From Tachypleus tridentatus (Eukaryota; Arthropoda; Merostomata; Xiphosura; Limulidae): DNA of 64,000 nt. The stretch covers positions 61,127,576 through 61,191,575 of the forward strand of contig NC_134830.1 of NCBI RefSeq assembly GCF_004210375.1. Reading direction: 5' to 3'. Shown one piece after another: positions 24,366 through 35,454 of this stretch. Position 1 is the stretch's first letter; every line of letters starts with the position of its first letter. A model generated the notes under the pieces. The model worked only from the letters and a program-made list of their open reading frames with translations, ran no database searches and was not told the DNA's origin. A program made the translations under genes and the position numbers.

Positions 24366-24710
24366 TCATCTGGTATGGTGGATGAGTAAGTCCTTGCAAG
24401 GATGTATTGTCAGTTTATTTTTGTAATTCTTAAATCTGAGCTTGTTAGTATCAATGAAGTTTCTTTTTGGTTGGTATATCCCGTACTCAATAACCCGCAA
24501 ATCTGTTGACAGCATTATCCTAAACTTCAGATATAACGTATAGCCTCTGTAGACTACACAGTCTTTCTTGCAATAGTTATTAATAATTCCAAAGGGGTTT
24601 TTCTTCTCTTCCCGTTTACAACTAAGTGGGTGAAATGTTTCTATGAGAACAGTTTTTGTCTGCATGGAACCAGGTTTAAGGACAACATAATGTGATTTTA
24701 AATGTATTAA
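24366..24710 (-). other. Unrecognised open frame, conserved in both units (unit A)
   Basis: A minus-strand frame of about 110 codons outside SINE sequence (KPGSMQTKTVLIETFHPL ... FGIINNYCKKDC ... IYQPKRNFIDTNKL ... THHTR-like end). Its upstream part is made of SINE, so the start at 24830 is not real. The unit B copy (34023-34366) also stays open. I cannot name a family; it could be a worn transposon piece. Confidence 0.3.
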
Positions 24711-25091
24711 TGGCGTTCGACTCGTAATCTGAGGGTGGCGGGTTCGAATCCCCGTCGTACCAAACATGTTGTTGTTGTTTTGAATTAAGCACAAAACTAC
24801 ACAATGGGTTATCTGTGCTTTGCCCACCACGGGTATCGAAACCCGGATTTTAAGGTTATACGTCCGCAGACATACCGCTGAGCAACTGGGTGCCGCACCA
24901 AATATGCTCTCCCTTTCAGTCGTGGGGACGTTATAATGTGACGATCAATCCCACTATTCGTTGGTAAAAGAGCAGCCCAAGAGTTGGCGGTGGGTGGTAT
25001 TGACTAGCTGCCTTCCCTCTAATCTTACACTGGTAAATTAGGGACGGTTAGCCCTCGTGTAGGCTTGCGCGAAATTAAAAAACAAAACAAA
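24711..25091 (+). mobile_element. SINE family 1 split by a family 2 SINE (unit A)
   Basis: The family 1 copy begins truncated at ggcgttcgactcgtaatc, is broken at 24768 and resumes at 24897 (accaaatatgctctccc), ending gcgcgaaattaaaaaac. Confidence 0.9.
24769..24896 (-). mobile_element. SINE family 2, nested (unit A)
   Basis: ttgttgttgttttgaattaa tail, cacgggtatcgaaacccgg box B, cataccgctgagcaactggg head. Imperfect target duplication accaaa(c/t)atg on both sides (24759-24768, 24897-24906). Confidence 0.92.
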
Positions 25092-25808
25092 AATGTGTTC
25101 ATACAATTTCAGCACTTAGTGGTAGATTGATACATTTCCCAAAACAGTAAAGCTAACAGAATAAAATAACACCAATTTCATGGTGATTTCAGACTTGTTG
25201 CAAAGTTATAAGTGAATAATATAAGATAGCTACTCTCGGCTCTGACACCTTATAAAATCTTTTTCTCGCACGAAGTGGCCACTCTTTTAAATAACACACG
25301 ACTCAGGATGACATTTTCCATGTACGGTAGGCCACAAAAACCACTGATATTGATAAACGTTTTATCATTTCATGCAAGGAACAAGGCAGTTTAGTTTGAT
25401 CAGTATGTTAAAATGAATATCGTATCTCATTGAAAACGAGTTATATAATTTCAAAGTAATTACATTTTTCAGAGTTATTTAAAAATGCTGTGTGTCCATA
25501 ACATTGCCACTTACACGGCACCGTCATAGTATGAGTTAGACAAAGAAAATGTTAAGAAAATCATTATGAATATTACAGTTGATTACACTAATTAATATTG
25601 ACGTTTTCCTTTCAGGGTTTTTGTAATAAGGGTGACTAGCTGGCAAAAAATCAACGAGTTCTAGTGTTTTGTCAGTGACTCAGTTGTTATCTCGCTCGTT
25701 TGTTTGTGGGTATTTGGGTATGTTTATTTCTTAAATACCCAGGAGGGTCAGATGCACAACACCTCTTCCTCCATCCCTAGCTTTCATGTCGTCTACTAAT
25801 AAAAATTT

Positions 25809-27552
25809 CAGTGGTTCCCAAGGGGCGCAGCGGAATATTTTAAATTTTTGAGGGAAACACAGCGATATCGACATCTGTCGAAACACCATGCGAACTACTA
25901 GCTCGAGGTAATTCACAGTTTCAACATTCCTTTCGGTTACGTTCTCGAATGTTTAAGACGTGTTTTTGTTTACTTGTGCTTTCGAATATGCCAGCAACCT
26001 CTCAAACTTTATCCTTTTTTTTTTACATTTTGTATATAAATACCTGTCGACTCTTTGGGTCCGTCAGTCATTGAAATAACGAAAGGGTGTTGTGATCAAG
26101 TATCTGCGAGGTATATCAAAGTTCAGTGAATTATTTTGTTGATTTTTAGTTTTGGTGCATGAAAATGGAAAGATTTTTGAACATTAGTGAGAAGTGTGGG
26201 AGTAAAGAATGGATGGCGAACCACAGACCAGTGGCAAAGTTGTGAAAAAACGGAAATATTGGAAATATGACGATAGTTATCTAGATTTTGGTTTTACTTC
26301 AGTAGATGCCGATCATGAAGAATGTCTGCAGTGTGTATTATGTCTAAAGTTTTGGCTCCAGAGTGCATGCTTCCAAGTAAACTAAAACGCCATTTACAGA
26401 CCAATCATCCTAACATGGCTAGTAAATCCGGTGATTATTTTTCCAGAAAGTTAAAAGAAGTGAAAGAACAAAAAGGTACAATACCAACAAACATTTTATA
26501 CCAAACAATGCTTTGCTAGCATCTTACAAAGTAACATATAGAGTCGCAAAATGTAAAAAGCCTCACACCATCACGAAAGAACTGATCTTACTGGCTGCAA
26601 TGGATATGGTGAACATTATGGCTGATGGATCTACGGGAAGACTGCTTTCAAAGGTGCCTTTATCCAACAAAACTATCAGTCGTAGAATCCAACACATGGT
26701 CGAAGACCTCAACGATCAGCCAGTTGAAAAAACGTAAGGGAAGGAAATGATGTTACAGCTAGATGAGGCGATGGATAGTAACAAGAATGCTCATTTGCTT
26801 TGCTACACACGGTTTGTGGATGGTGACAAAATTGTAAAAGTATCACAGCTACAAAGGCTCAAGACTTGTTTGAGATCCTTGATACTTTATGTGTGAAAAC
26901 AACTTAAACTGGCCTAAGTGTGTTGGCGTCTGTACCGATGGTGATCGCTATATGTTCGACTGTTATGGAGGATTTCAGACACTCAAACGAAGCAATGCTC
27001 TTGATGCACTATGGACCCATTGCACAATCCATAGGGAAGCTTTTGCATCAAAACACCTGAGTCCTCCACTGAACCTAGTCCTGGAAAACGTGTTGAATGC
27101 AGTGAACTTGATAAAAACTCGGCCACAGAAGATGAAGTTTTTTAAAAACTGCGTGAAGATATGGGATCTCAGCACACATCTTTGTTGTATTACTCTAGCT
27201 CGAGATGGCTCTCCTGTGGAAATGTACTGTCCCGTGTGTTCGAATTACGACAGGAACTCTACTCTTATTTCGAAGCAGAAGAACACGAATGTGCTAAAGA
27301 CTAATTTTTGTAAAAATTAGCATACGTATGCGATCTCTTTAAAAAACTGAATGCGTTAAATCTCACTCTGCAGGGAAGCAACACGCACATTCTGAAACTT
27401 ACAGAGAAGGTTTCAGCCTTTAGAAAAATGTTTCTACTGTGGAAAAGAAAAATGAATGAAGATGGTGGTAAAGACTGTCTCCCCATGTTGCAGCAGTTTA
27501 CTACATTCAATGAAGCTGATTTGACCCAAAAATTAAAATCTATTTTTGAGGA
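25809..27552 (+). pseudogene. hAT-family transposon, broken transposase (unit A copy, 3' part missing)
   Basis: Starts with a terminal-repeat-like CAGTGGTTCCCAAGGGG. A Met start lies at 26209, followed by a BED-type zinc finger (CVLC ... HLQTNH), then pieces of the hAT catalytic region: ASYKVTYRVAKCKKPHT, SNKTISRRIQHM, CVGVCTDG (around the second catalytic Asp) and LWTHCTIHREA. It resembles the ZBED5/FAM200-like branch of hAT transposases. The coding sequence is split over several frames. Copy A has one A fewer than copy B at 26346-26348 inside the zinc finger, a further frameshift near 26490 and stops. A SINE follows directly and the duplication ends within it, so the dimerisation domain is absent. 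Non-functional. Confidence 0.85.
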
Positions 27553-27672
27553 TTGGTTTGTTGTGAATTTCGGGTAAAGCTACACGTGGGCTATCTGCGC
27601 TAGCCGTCCATAATTTAGCAGTGTAAAATTAGAGGTGATACAGCTAGTCATCACCACCCACCGCCAACTTTT
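27553..27672 (-). mobile_element. SINE family 1 cut off by the duplication junction
   Basis: Only the tail-side 120 bases are present; then the sequence changes to the start of unit B. The left target copy tttttgagga (27543-27552) is present and the right one is gone. Confidence 0.92.
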
Positions 27673-28061
27673 CGCCAGTCAAGTCTGTTTTTGTAAGTTC
27701 CTCACCTTTACCAGCAAGTTTTGCGTAACTCATCAACGTCATCAGTTTATTGGAAGCACCTTTTTCCATAGTGGGTTAGTGATAGTTTTGTACTGTGATT
27801 TTAAACACTAACTATGGTTAGCCTTGTCGCTGTTTAATATAAAACCATATAGTCTCGTACAATTTAAGTGTTCATATCAAAACTAACTGTACACTTTTAC
27901 CCACATTCACAAAAATACGCTTCAGAACTGTGACAGTACTTGTTAAAACACATAAGTGCAATATGTATGTAAATAACACTAAACATGCCAGCTGTGTTGT
28001 GCATCAAAATTATCTGTTCCTCCCGTACATGTTACAGGTGCTGTTAAGCCTTTGCAGAGGT

Positions 28062-28336
28062 TTTGTTTGTTTTTTAATTTTGCGCAAAGCTACTCGAGGG
28101 CTATCTGCGCTAGTCGTCCCTAATTTAGCAGTGTAAGACTAGAGAGAAGACAGCTAGTCATCACCACCCACCGCCACCTCTTGGGCTACTCTTTTACCAA
28201 CGAAAAGTGGGATTGACCGTCACATTATAACGCCCCCACGGCTGAAAGGGCAAGCATGTTTGGTGTGACAGGGATTCAAACCAGCGACCCTCGGATTACG
28301 AGTCGAATGTCTAAACACGCTTGGCCATGCCGGGCC
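28062..28336 (-). mobile_element. SINE family 1 (unit B copy of the one at 17466)
   Basis: Same insertion site; target copies are ctttgcagaggt at left and ctttacagaggt at right, so the insertion predates the duplication. Confidence 0.93.
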
Positions 28337-29433
28337 CTTTACAGAGGTACAGAGAAATTCAACGTACACAAACTACACGAGGATATATTGACAATGGTTC
28401 ATTTCAGACTTTTTTAGACCTTACGGATGATCAGTACGTTGCTAACGTGAAATATTCTTCACCCAGAACCAAGGTACTTTCAGCTGAACATCATTATCAA
28501 TCAATCAGTCATTCATCCGATATCCAGTTATACAATGCAATAATTTATTTTTGAAATACACCTACATAAAATTAACATTTTACACTAATCCTACCTGTAT
28601 TATACTGAGAGATCTAGATTTTAGTCTTTCGGCAAACTATCACAAGACTTTTACGTATTTTGAAGCTCTTCCCATTTATCAATGAATTTCAGCGCCAGTC
28701 TTAAGTTGTACAATCTCTTGATATTACGTTCTGTTACTATGACTTGTGGTTATTTTTAAGTCAACTAAGTGCAAGTCATACATCATTTGAGTGACAGCTC
28801 CAACATTTGCACGAAGTCACTACAGATTTTAAAAAATGATTGATTGAAAAAACAAACAAACCAAGTAGCAGGAGAGTACTTAAGTAATGTTGAGGTAATT
28901 ATATTTCAAAGCTGTTGTGGTTCGAATATATAGCCTAAATAATTATCTAAGCCTAAGTACTAGTTACTTATTGATTTTCTTTTATTAGATATTAACTACC
29001 TTTCAGTAGCCGGAGTGCAGGTTACAAGCTAACAGTTTATTATTTTATGCAGTAAATAAAAAGTAACTGATATCTCAAAATGGCTGATATGAGCATTAAA
29101 AAACTTTTATTAAAATAAAGTAAAAGTTTTAATACCCACACCAGTCGCATTGAGATACATTTTCACTTCAAGTGGGTTTTCCTCCGTCATCACGAAAAAC
29201 TGATGAAGGATTGTATTTACAAACTGTGACGCCGCCTTTCGGGCTGCTGCTCTACTAGTAATTACTGATCGTATCATTCATTTTGTCATCTTTATATATT
29301 GCAACACTTTTTTTTAGCCTGTGTTATTTTTACTTGAAAGATTCTTCATTCTGTCGTTTTTTACCTTCTTGCTCGCTCTCTCATTACATTATTATAATTT
29401 TTTTTTCTTTCCCACCTTGAATGGCTTTCTTTG

Positions 29434-29702
29434 GTTTGTTTTGAATTTCGTGCAAAGCTACACGAGGGCTATATGCACTAGCCGTCCGTAATTTAGCAGT
29501 GTAAGACTAGAGGGAAGGCAGCTAGTCATCATCACCCTCCGCCAACTCTTGGGCTACTCTTTTACCAACGAATAGTGGGACTGACCATTGCATTATAACG
29601 TACCCACAGCTGAAAGGGCGATCATGTCTGTTGTGACAGGGTTTCGAACCTGAGATCCTAAGATAACGAGTCGAGTGCCTTAACCATCTGGCCATGCCGG
29701 GC
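29434..29702 (-). mobile_element. SINE family 1 (unit B)
   Basis: Orthologous in position to the copy at 18838. Confidence 0.88.
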
Positions 29703-30325
29703 TATTTATTGAAAGCTTGCCAAATATCGTTAAGATATATAAACCGTTTCGGACAACGTATCGGTACAATTGTATCACGGCTTCACAATACAATACTCGT
29801 GTCGTATTGCTGTTTCACCACACTTGTGGAAAAAGCATACTTAATTCTGCTTTTATATTTTTTCAGCTATAATAACTAGTGCCTTAATATTATTAGTTTC
29901 CACAAGATTTTACTTTACGCAAAGAGCCACATCAGCAGGGTGCAACAATATGATTTTTTTTAGTATGAAACTAGTATAACCATCAGTAGCCGGCAATGTT
30001 AAGATAAGACCAAATGCTCATCTGTCAGAGAAGTCTCTTCATCAACGTCCATGATCAAAAGAAAATTAAAATGCCTGATGTCTGAATGACACTATATACT
30101 CATAGTGGAATAAACAGAAATCTATGTGGTTCAGTTATAGCTGTTACTAATTTTGAAGAGCAGACCAGAGAGGAGACATCAGAAGGGAGAATTCGATAGA
30201 CAGTTGCAAAGCGTGTTTACTAACACTACATTTCGAACTCGAGACTCTCAGATCCGCAGCCCGATACGCCAACTACTATGTAACTAAACCGTTCTCGAAC
30301 CATCTTTGAGATAATACAAAATACT

Positions 30326-30594
30326 GGCCTGGCATGGCCAGATGGTTAGAGCGCTTGATTTGCAATTTGAGGGTTGCTGGTTCGACTCTCTGTCCCACCA
30401 AACATGTTCGCCGTGTCAGCCGTGAGGGCACTGTAACGTTCGATCAATTCCACTATTCGTTGGTAAAAGAGTAACTCAACATTTGGCGGTGTATGGTGAA
30501 GACTATGGTACCTTACTTGTAGTCTTTCACTGCTAAATTAGAATCGGCTTGTACAATAGCCGTCGTGTAGCTTTACTCGAATTAAAACAAACAA
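30326..30594 (+). mobile_element. SINE family 1, forward (unit B)
   Basis: Counterpart of the copy at 19731 with a few substitutions and one base fewer in the tail. Confidence 0.88.
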
Positions 30595-30849
30595 TACAGA
30601 ATACTGCAATAAGTATGAGAAACAAGAATATAAGATAAAGTAGAAAGGCAATATTAATAACACTCGCCAGAGCGTTTCCAGGGTTACTGAGAAGTCGATA
30701 AAAATTCTTCGGGCCTTCCAACCACGAATGGGTGTTTTGGAAAAGGTTAATATATATATATATATTGATAACACATATTAATTCTTTCTTGGGCTTACAA
30801 AGATCTTGGTGTCATTTTCTATATTAAGTTGTTTGTTACGTTTTAAGTA

Positions 30850-31006
30850 AACGATGGCTCTCTGCTCAAGTCGTCCCTAATTCTAAAGTTATAGACTAGA
30901 GGGAAAGCAGCTAGTCGACTAGCAACACCACTTACCACCAATTCTTCAGCTATTATCGTTAAATAGTGGGATTTTATCATCATACTTATAATGTAAGTCA
31001 TTCCCA
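30850..31006 (-). mobile_element. SINE family 1 fragment, worn (unit B)
   Basis: Counterpart of 20270-20405. Confidence 0.6.
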
Positions 31007-31161
31007 AAATGCAAAGCGCGATTTATTTATTTATTTTTGGGGGTAACTTCTCTACAGTTTATGTTACAAAGTAAAATATAAATATAACTAAACACAAATA
31101 TTTTTGTTATTTTTTTTTCAATGTCGTTGTGGAAACTGAATATAAATAAACAGAAAATAGG

Positions 31162-31252
31162 ATTTACAACGCTAAAATCAGGTGTTTGATTCCCCTCTGC
31201 GAACTCAACAGATAGTCCGATGTGGCTTTGCTATAAGAAAACACACACACAG
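31162..31252 (+). mobile_element. SINE family 3 (unit B)
   Basis: Counterpart of 20566-20658. Confidence 0.7.
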
Positions 31253-31673
31253 AAAATAAGTTAAACATTGCCGATTGAATATTTATTAGACAGTAGTTCG
31301 TTGGTTGGAATAACTTTTGGTAACATTTTTCGATAGAAAAATTCCGTTACGTACACGCAAAATGCCACTTTTACAATGATGAACTCAAAACAACGAGACA
31401 GACCAGTATTTAAAAGCAACGTGGTGTAGTATAATATCCGAACCTACATTTTTGTCGCATCATGGTATAATAACAAAGCACCTCAGTATAACGTGGCATT
31501 CACACATGGACTGAAAATGAAGTTGGTCGGTCATAACAACACAAACGTTGTTACATAACACACAGTTCTTACGCCTTGTCGTGGGAAAAAAACTGCAAAT
31601 GCGCCAACACTGCAAAATACAGTACGTGTTCTGTATACTCAAAGTGTAGTATTATTCATGTAGTACGGTTTGG

Positions 31674-31880
31674 TTTGTTATGAGTTTCGCGCAAAGCTAC
31701 ACGAGGGCTATCCGTCCTTAATTTAGCAGTGCAAGACCAGAGAGAAGGCAACTAGTCATCACCCACCGCCAACTCGTGGTCTACTCTTTTTGTCAACGAA
31801 TAGTGGGATTGAGCGTCACATTACAACGCCCTTATGGCTCGGATACTCGGATTACGAGTCGAGCGCCTTAACCACTTGAC
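31674..31880 (-). mobile_element. SINE family 1, minus (unit B), with internal deletion
   Basis: Counterpart of 21076-21328; about 48 bases including the box-B region are lost (atggctcggatactcgg). Confidence 0.85.
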
Positions 31881-31891
31881 TAAAGTACGAA

Positions 31892-32168
31892 AGGCCCGGC
31901 ATGGCCAAGCGTGTTAAGGCGTGCGACTCGTAATCTGAGGGTCGCGGGTTCGCATCCCCGTCGCGCCGAACATGCTCGCCCTTTCAGTCGTGGGGACGTT
32001 ATAATGTGACGGTCAATCCCATTATTCGTTGGTAAAAGAGTAGCCCAAGAGTTGACGGTGGGTGGTGATGACTAGCTCCTTCCTTCTAGTCTTACACTAC
32101 TAAATTAGGGACGGCTAGCGCAGACAGCCCTCGAGTAGCTTTGTGCGAACTTCAAAAAACAAACAAAC
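31892..32168 (+). mobile_element. SINE family 1, plus (unit B)
   Basis: Counterpart of 21340-21614, at the same site with the same downstream tagtacgaaa. Confidence 0.9.
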
Positions 32169-32832
32169 AATAGTACGAAATGCGCAGTGTGGACATTGCT
32201 TCGGCTATAGCATTCAGTAAGGAAAGTGTCAGCAGTATTTGATGTTTCTATCTGATCAGTACACAGTTCTGTACTCAGAAAAAAAAATTATTCGTGGCAT
32301 ACAATGTGCAACAATGAATGGGAAAAAGATAATACTAACAGTTAATATTGTTACTACTTTACGAGTCTTTGGTCTGCAGGTTGAGGAAACTGTAACTAAT
32401 TTTAAAACAGTGCTTGACTGAAGGTGTTTCAACTTTTTACTTGAACGAGTTCCACACAAAAATTTCATAAAACGAAAATGCTCTAAAACTTGAAAAGCAT
32501 TTAACAATTACAAAGCAATATCCCAATTATTAAGTTTTATTCAACAACACTATTTTACTACACGCATGGTTTATACGCAAGAAAATTTTGTTTTAACGCA
32601 ACATGACACACGTTGCATATCGACGTTAATAAATAAATAAAAACGTGATCAAATACTGGAATATAGAGTTATAACTTAGCAAAACTTCCCGTTGAGTCAT
32701 AGAGAGGATGGCTCGACATTTATACTTATTCATACTGATAGATATTCTGAAGGAACTTCGTGAATTATTTGATTCCGATCAATTTGGTATAAGTTACAAA
32801 CGATAACCGAAAATTTGAAACTAACCTACTTT

Positions 32833-33110
32833 GCGGGTCGAGCGTTGTCTAGTAATTAGCGTGCTCGGACTGTGAATCTCCCTCAAATGTTCACGGTGCG
32901 TAGTCCGATGCCCTAAAAACACTTAATACACTTTACGACCATGGGAACGCCATGGAATAACGATCAAAACTCACTACTGGACCAGACAAGAATAACCCCA
33001 AAAACTGGTAATGGGTACTGTTGATTAACTGTGTTTCTTCTAGTGCATTAGTTCAGAGTTAAGGATGCGCAGTTAAACCTATGTGTAGCTTTGAGCAAAA
33101 ATTTTGAAAC
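32833..33110 (+). mobile_element. SINE family 4 with full tail (unit B)
   Basis: Same head as the unit A copy and an intact end: tgtgtagctttgagcaaaaa followed by tttgaaacaagc. Shows that unit A lost about 53 bases here. Confidence 0.65.
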
Positions 33111-34022
33111 AAGCTATCAAACAAATATTCATTGTCTTTAGAAAATCATTAAAAAGTAACACTGTTAACCAGAGAAACAATATAAGGACAGCTGTTGTGA
33201 GAAACAATAAAATAAAAAGCATAAGATAAAATGTGTCCTTTTCTTTTGTTTCACATTGTCGTGGAGAACTTGTCACGTGTACACAAAATACAAACAAGTT
33301 TAAGGGGAGTTATTAAATTACAAAATGTTTATCGCCAGTTATTTTGTTAAATCTGTTATGAAGTCAATATGTTTGAAAAATCTAATGCCTTTCATAGAAA
33401 GAATCAGGTTAAATTGGATTGGCATTGTCAGATGGTTAGGTCACTCGACTTCTCTCACAAATTCAGTTGTTCATTGAAACATTTGGTTACTTTCGGGCTT
33501 CAATTTCTTCTAATACTTCCTTGAAACTCTTCAGAGCCAAATTGTGTTGCCAGACTGTGACACTGCACAACAGACTAGGTCGTGTCTTAGCGAGATCTTT
33601 TTCCCCACACTTGTGGCCTCTTCTAATCTGTTGTCCTTTTCTATTTACGTAAGTTAAGTGTTGCTGGTACAGCATCGTACATAGCACCAACAGTAAACCA
33701 AAACATTGTCAACTCCATTGGCCACACCTCAAACCAAAGTAATCATTTAGGTTTTGCATCTTCCCACACTATCCACTGTCATTGTTGGAATGTACCAGCT
33801 GCTTTAAAGGAACTGTTTAAAGGAACAAGAATCCATACACCTTATTCCCAGGTTTTTGCAATTGTACTACACATTTCAAAATTTAGATATTTCAGAACTA
33901 ACATGTGGCTAAATCCATGTGGTCTGACACTGCTGCACATTGCAGCATCCAAACTGGCTCCAATTTTTTTATGGTGTTTTTTGAATGAAGGAATATTTGG
34001 TTATTCATCACGGAAAATTTGC

Positions 34023-34366
34023 TCATCTGGTATGGTGGATGAGTAAGTCCTTGCAAGGATGTATTGTCAGTTTATTTTTGTAATTCTTAAATCTGAGCTT
34101 GTTAGTATCAATGAAGTTTCTTTTTGGTTGGTATATCCCGTACTCAATAACCCGCAAATCTGTTGACAGCATTATCCTAAACTTCAGATATAACGAATAG
34201 CTTCTGTAGACTACACAGTCTTTCTTGCAATAGTTATTAATAATTCCAAAGGGGTTTTTCTTCTCTTCCCGTTTACAACTAAGTGGGTGAAATGTTTCTA
34301 TGAGAACAGTTTTTGTCTGCATGGAACCAGGTTTAAGGACAACATAATGTGATTTTAAATGTATTA
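34023..34366 (-). other. Unrecognised open frame, conserved in both units (unit B)
   Basis: Counterpart of 24366-24710 with a few replacements (VVYRSYSLYLKFR against VVYRGYTLYLKFR). Open over the whole stretch. Confidence 0.3.
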
Positions 34367-34746
34367 ATGGCGTTCGACTCGTAATCTGAGGGTGACGGGT
34401 TCGAATACCCGTCGTACCAAACATGTTGCTATTGTTTTGAATTAAGCACAAAACTACACAATGGGTTATCTGTGCTTTACCCACCACGGGTATCGAAACC
34501 CGGATTTTAAGGTTATACGTCCGCAGACATACCACTGAGCAACTGGGTGCCGCACCATATATGCTCTCCCTTTCAGTCGTGGGGGCGTTATAATGTGACG
34601 GTCAATCCCACTATTCGTTGGTAAAAGAGCAGCCCAAGAGTTGGTGGTGGGTGGTATTGACTAGCTGCCTTTCCTCTAATCTTACACTGGTAAATTAGGG
34701 ACGGTTAGCCCTCGTGTAGGCTTGCGCGAAATTAAAAAACAAAACA
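34367..34746 (+). mobile_element. SINE family 1 split by a family 2 SINE (unit B)
   Basis: Same nested arrangement as unit A; the inserted family 2 copy is 34425-34552 on the minus strand. Confidence 0.9.
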
Positions 34747-35454
34747 AAAATGTGTTCATACAATTTCAGCACTTAGTGGTAGATTGATACATTTCCCAAA
34801 ACAGTAAAGCTAACAGAATAAAATAACACCAATTTCATGGTGATTTCAGACTTGTTGCAAAGTTATAAGTGAATAATATAAGATAGTTACTCTCGGCTCT
34901 GACACCTTATAAAATCTTTTTCTCGCACGAAGTGGCCACTCTTTTAAATAACACACGACTCAGGAAGACATTTTCCATGTACGGTAGGCCACAAAAACCA
35001 CTGATATTGATAAACGTTTTATCATTTCATGCAAGGAACAAGGCAGTTTAGTTTGATCAGTATGTTAAAATGAATATCGTATCTCATTGAAAACGAGTTA
35101 TATAATTTCAAAGTAATTACATTTTTCAGAGTTATTTAAAAATGCTGTGTGTCCATAACATTGCCACTTACACGGCACCGTCATAGTATGAGTTAGACAA
35201 AGAAAATCATTATGAATATTACAGTTGATTACACTAATTAATATTGACGTTTTCCTTTCAGGGTTTTTGTAATAAGGGTGACTAGCTGGCAAAAAATCAA
35301 CGAGTTCTAGTGTTTTGTCAGTGACTCAGTTGTTATCTCGCTCGTTTGTTTGTGGGTATTTGGGTATGTTTATTTCTTAAATACCCAGGAGGGTCAGATG
35401 CACAACACCTCTTCCTCCATCCCTAGCTTTCATGTCGTCTACTAATAAAAATTT

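Larger units (their letters stand above)
17076..27672. repeat. Tandem segmental duplication, unit A (10.6 kb)
   Basis: First of two adjacent direct copies. It begins at CGCCAGTCAAGTCTG and ends inside a minus-strand SINE. Nearly every SINE, spacer and the hAT relic recurs in the same order in unit B, offset by 10,597 bases at the left and about 9,646 at the right. Over the first 390 aligned bases I count about nine differences; many later stretches look closer. Unit A has about 946 bases that B lacks (23201-24149) and lacks about 53 bases that B has after 22512. Confidence 0.93.

Noticed and set aside
24711-24830. Start of the 154-codon minus frame
   Set aside because: This part is SINE sequence; only the portion left of 24711 might be of separate origin.
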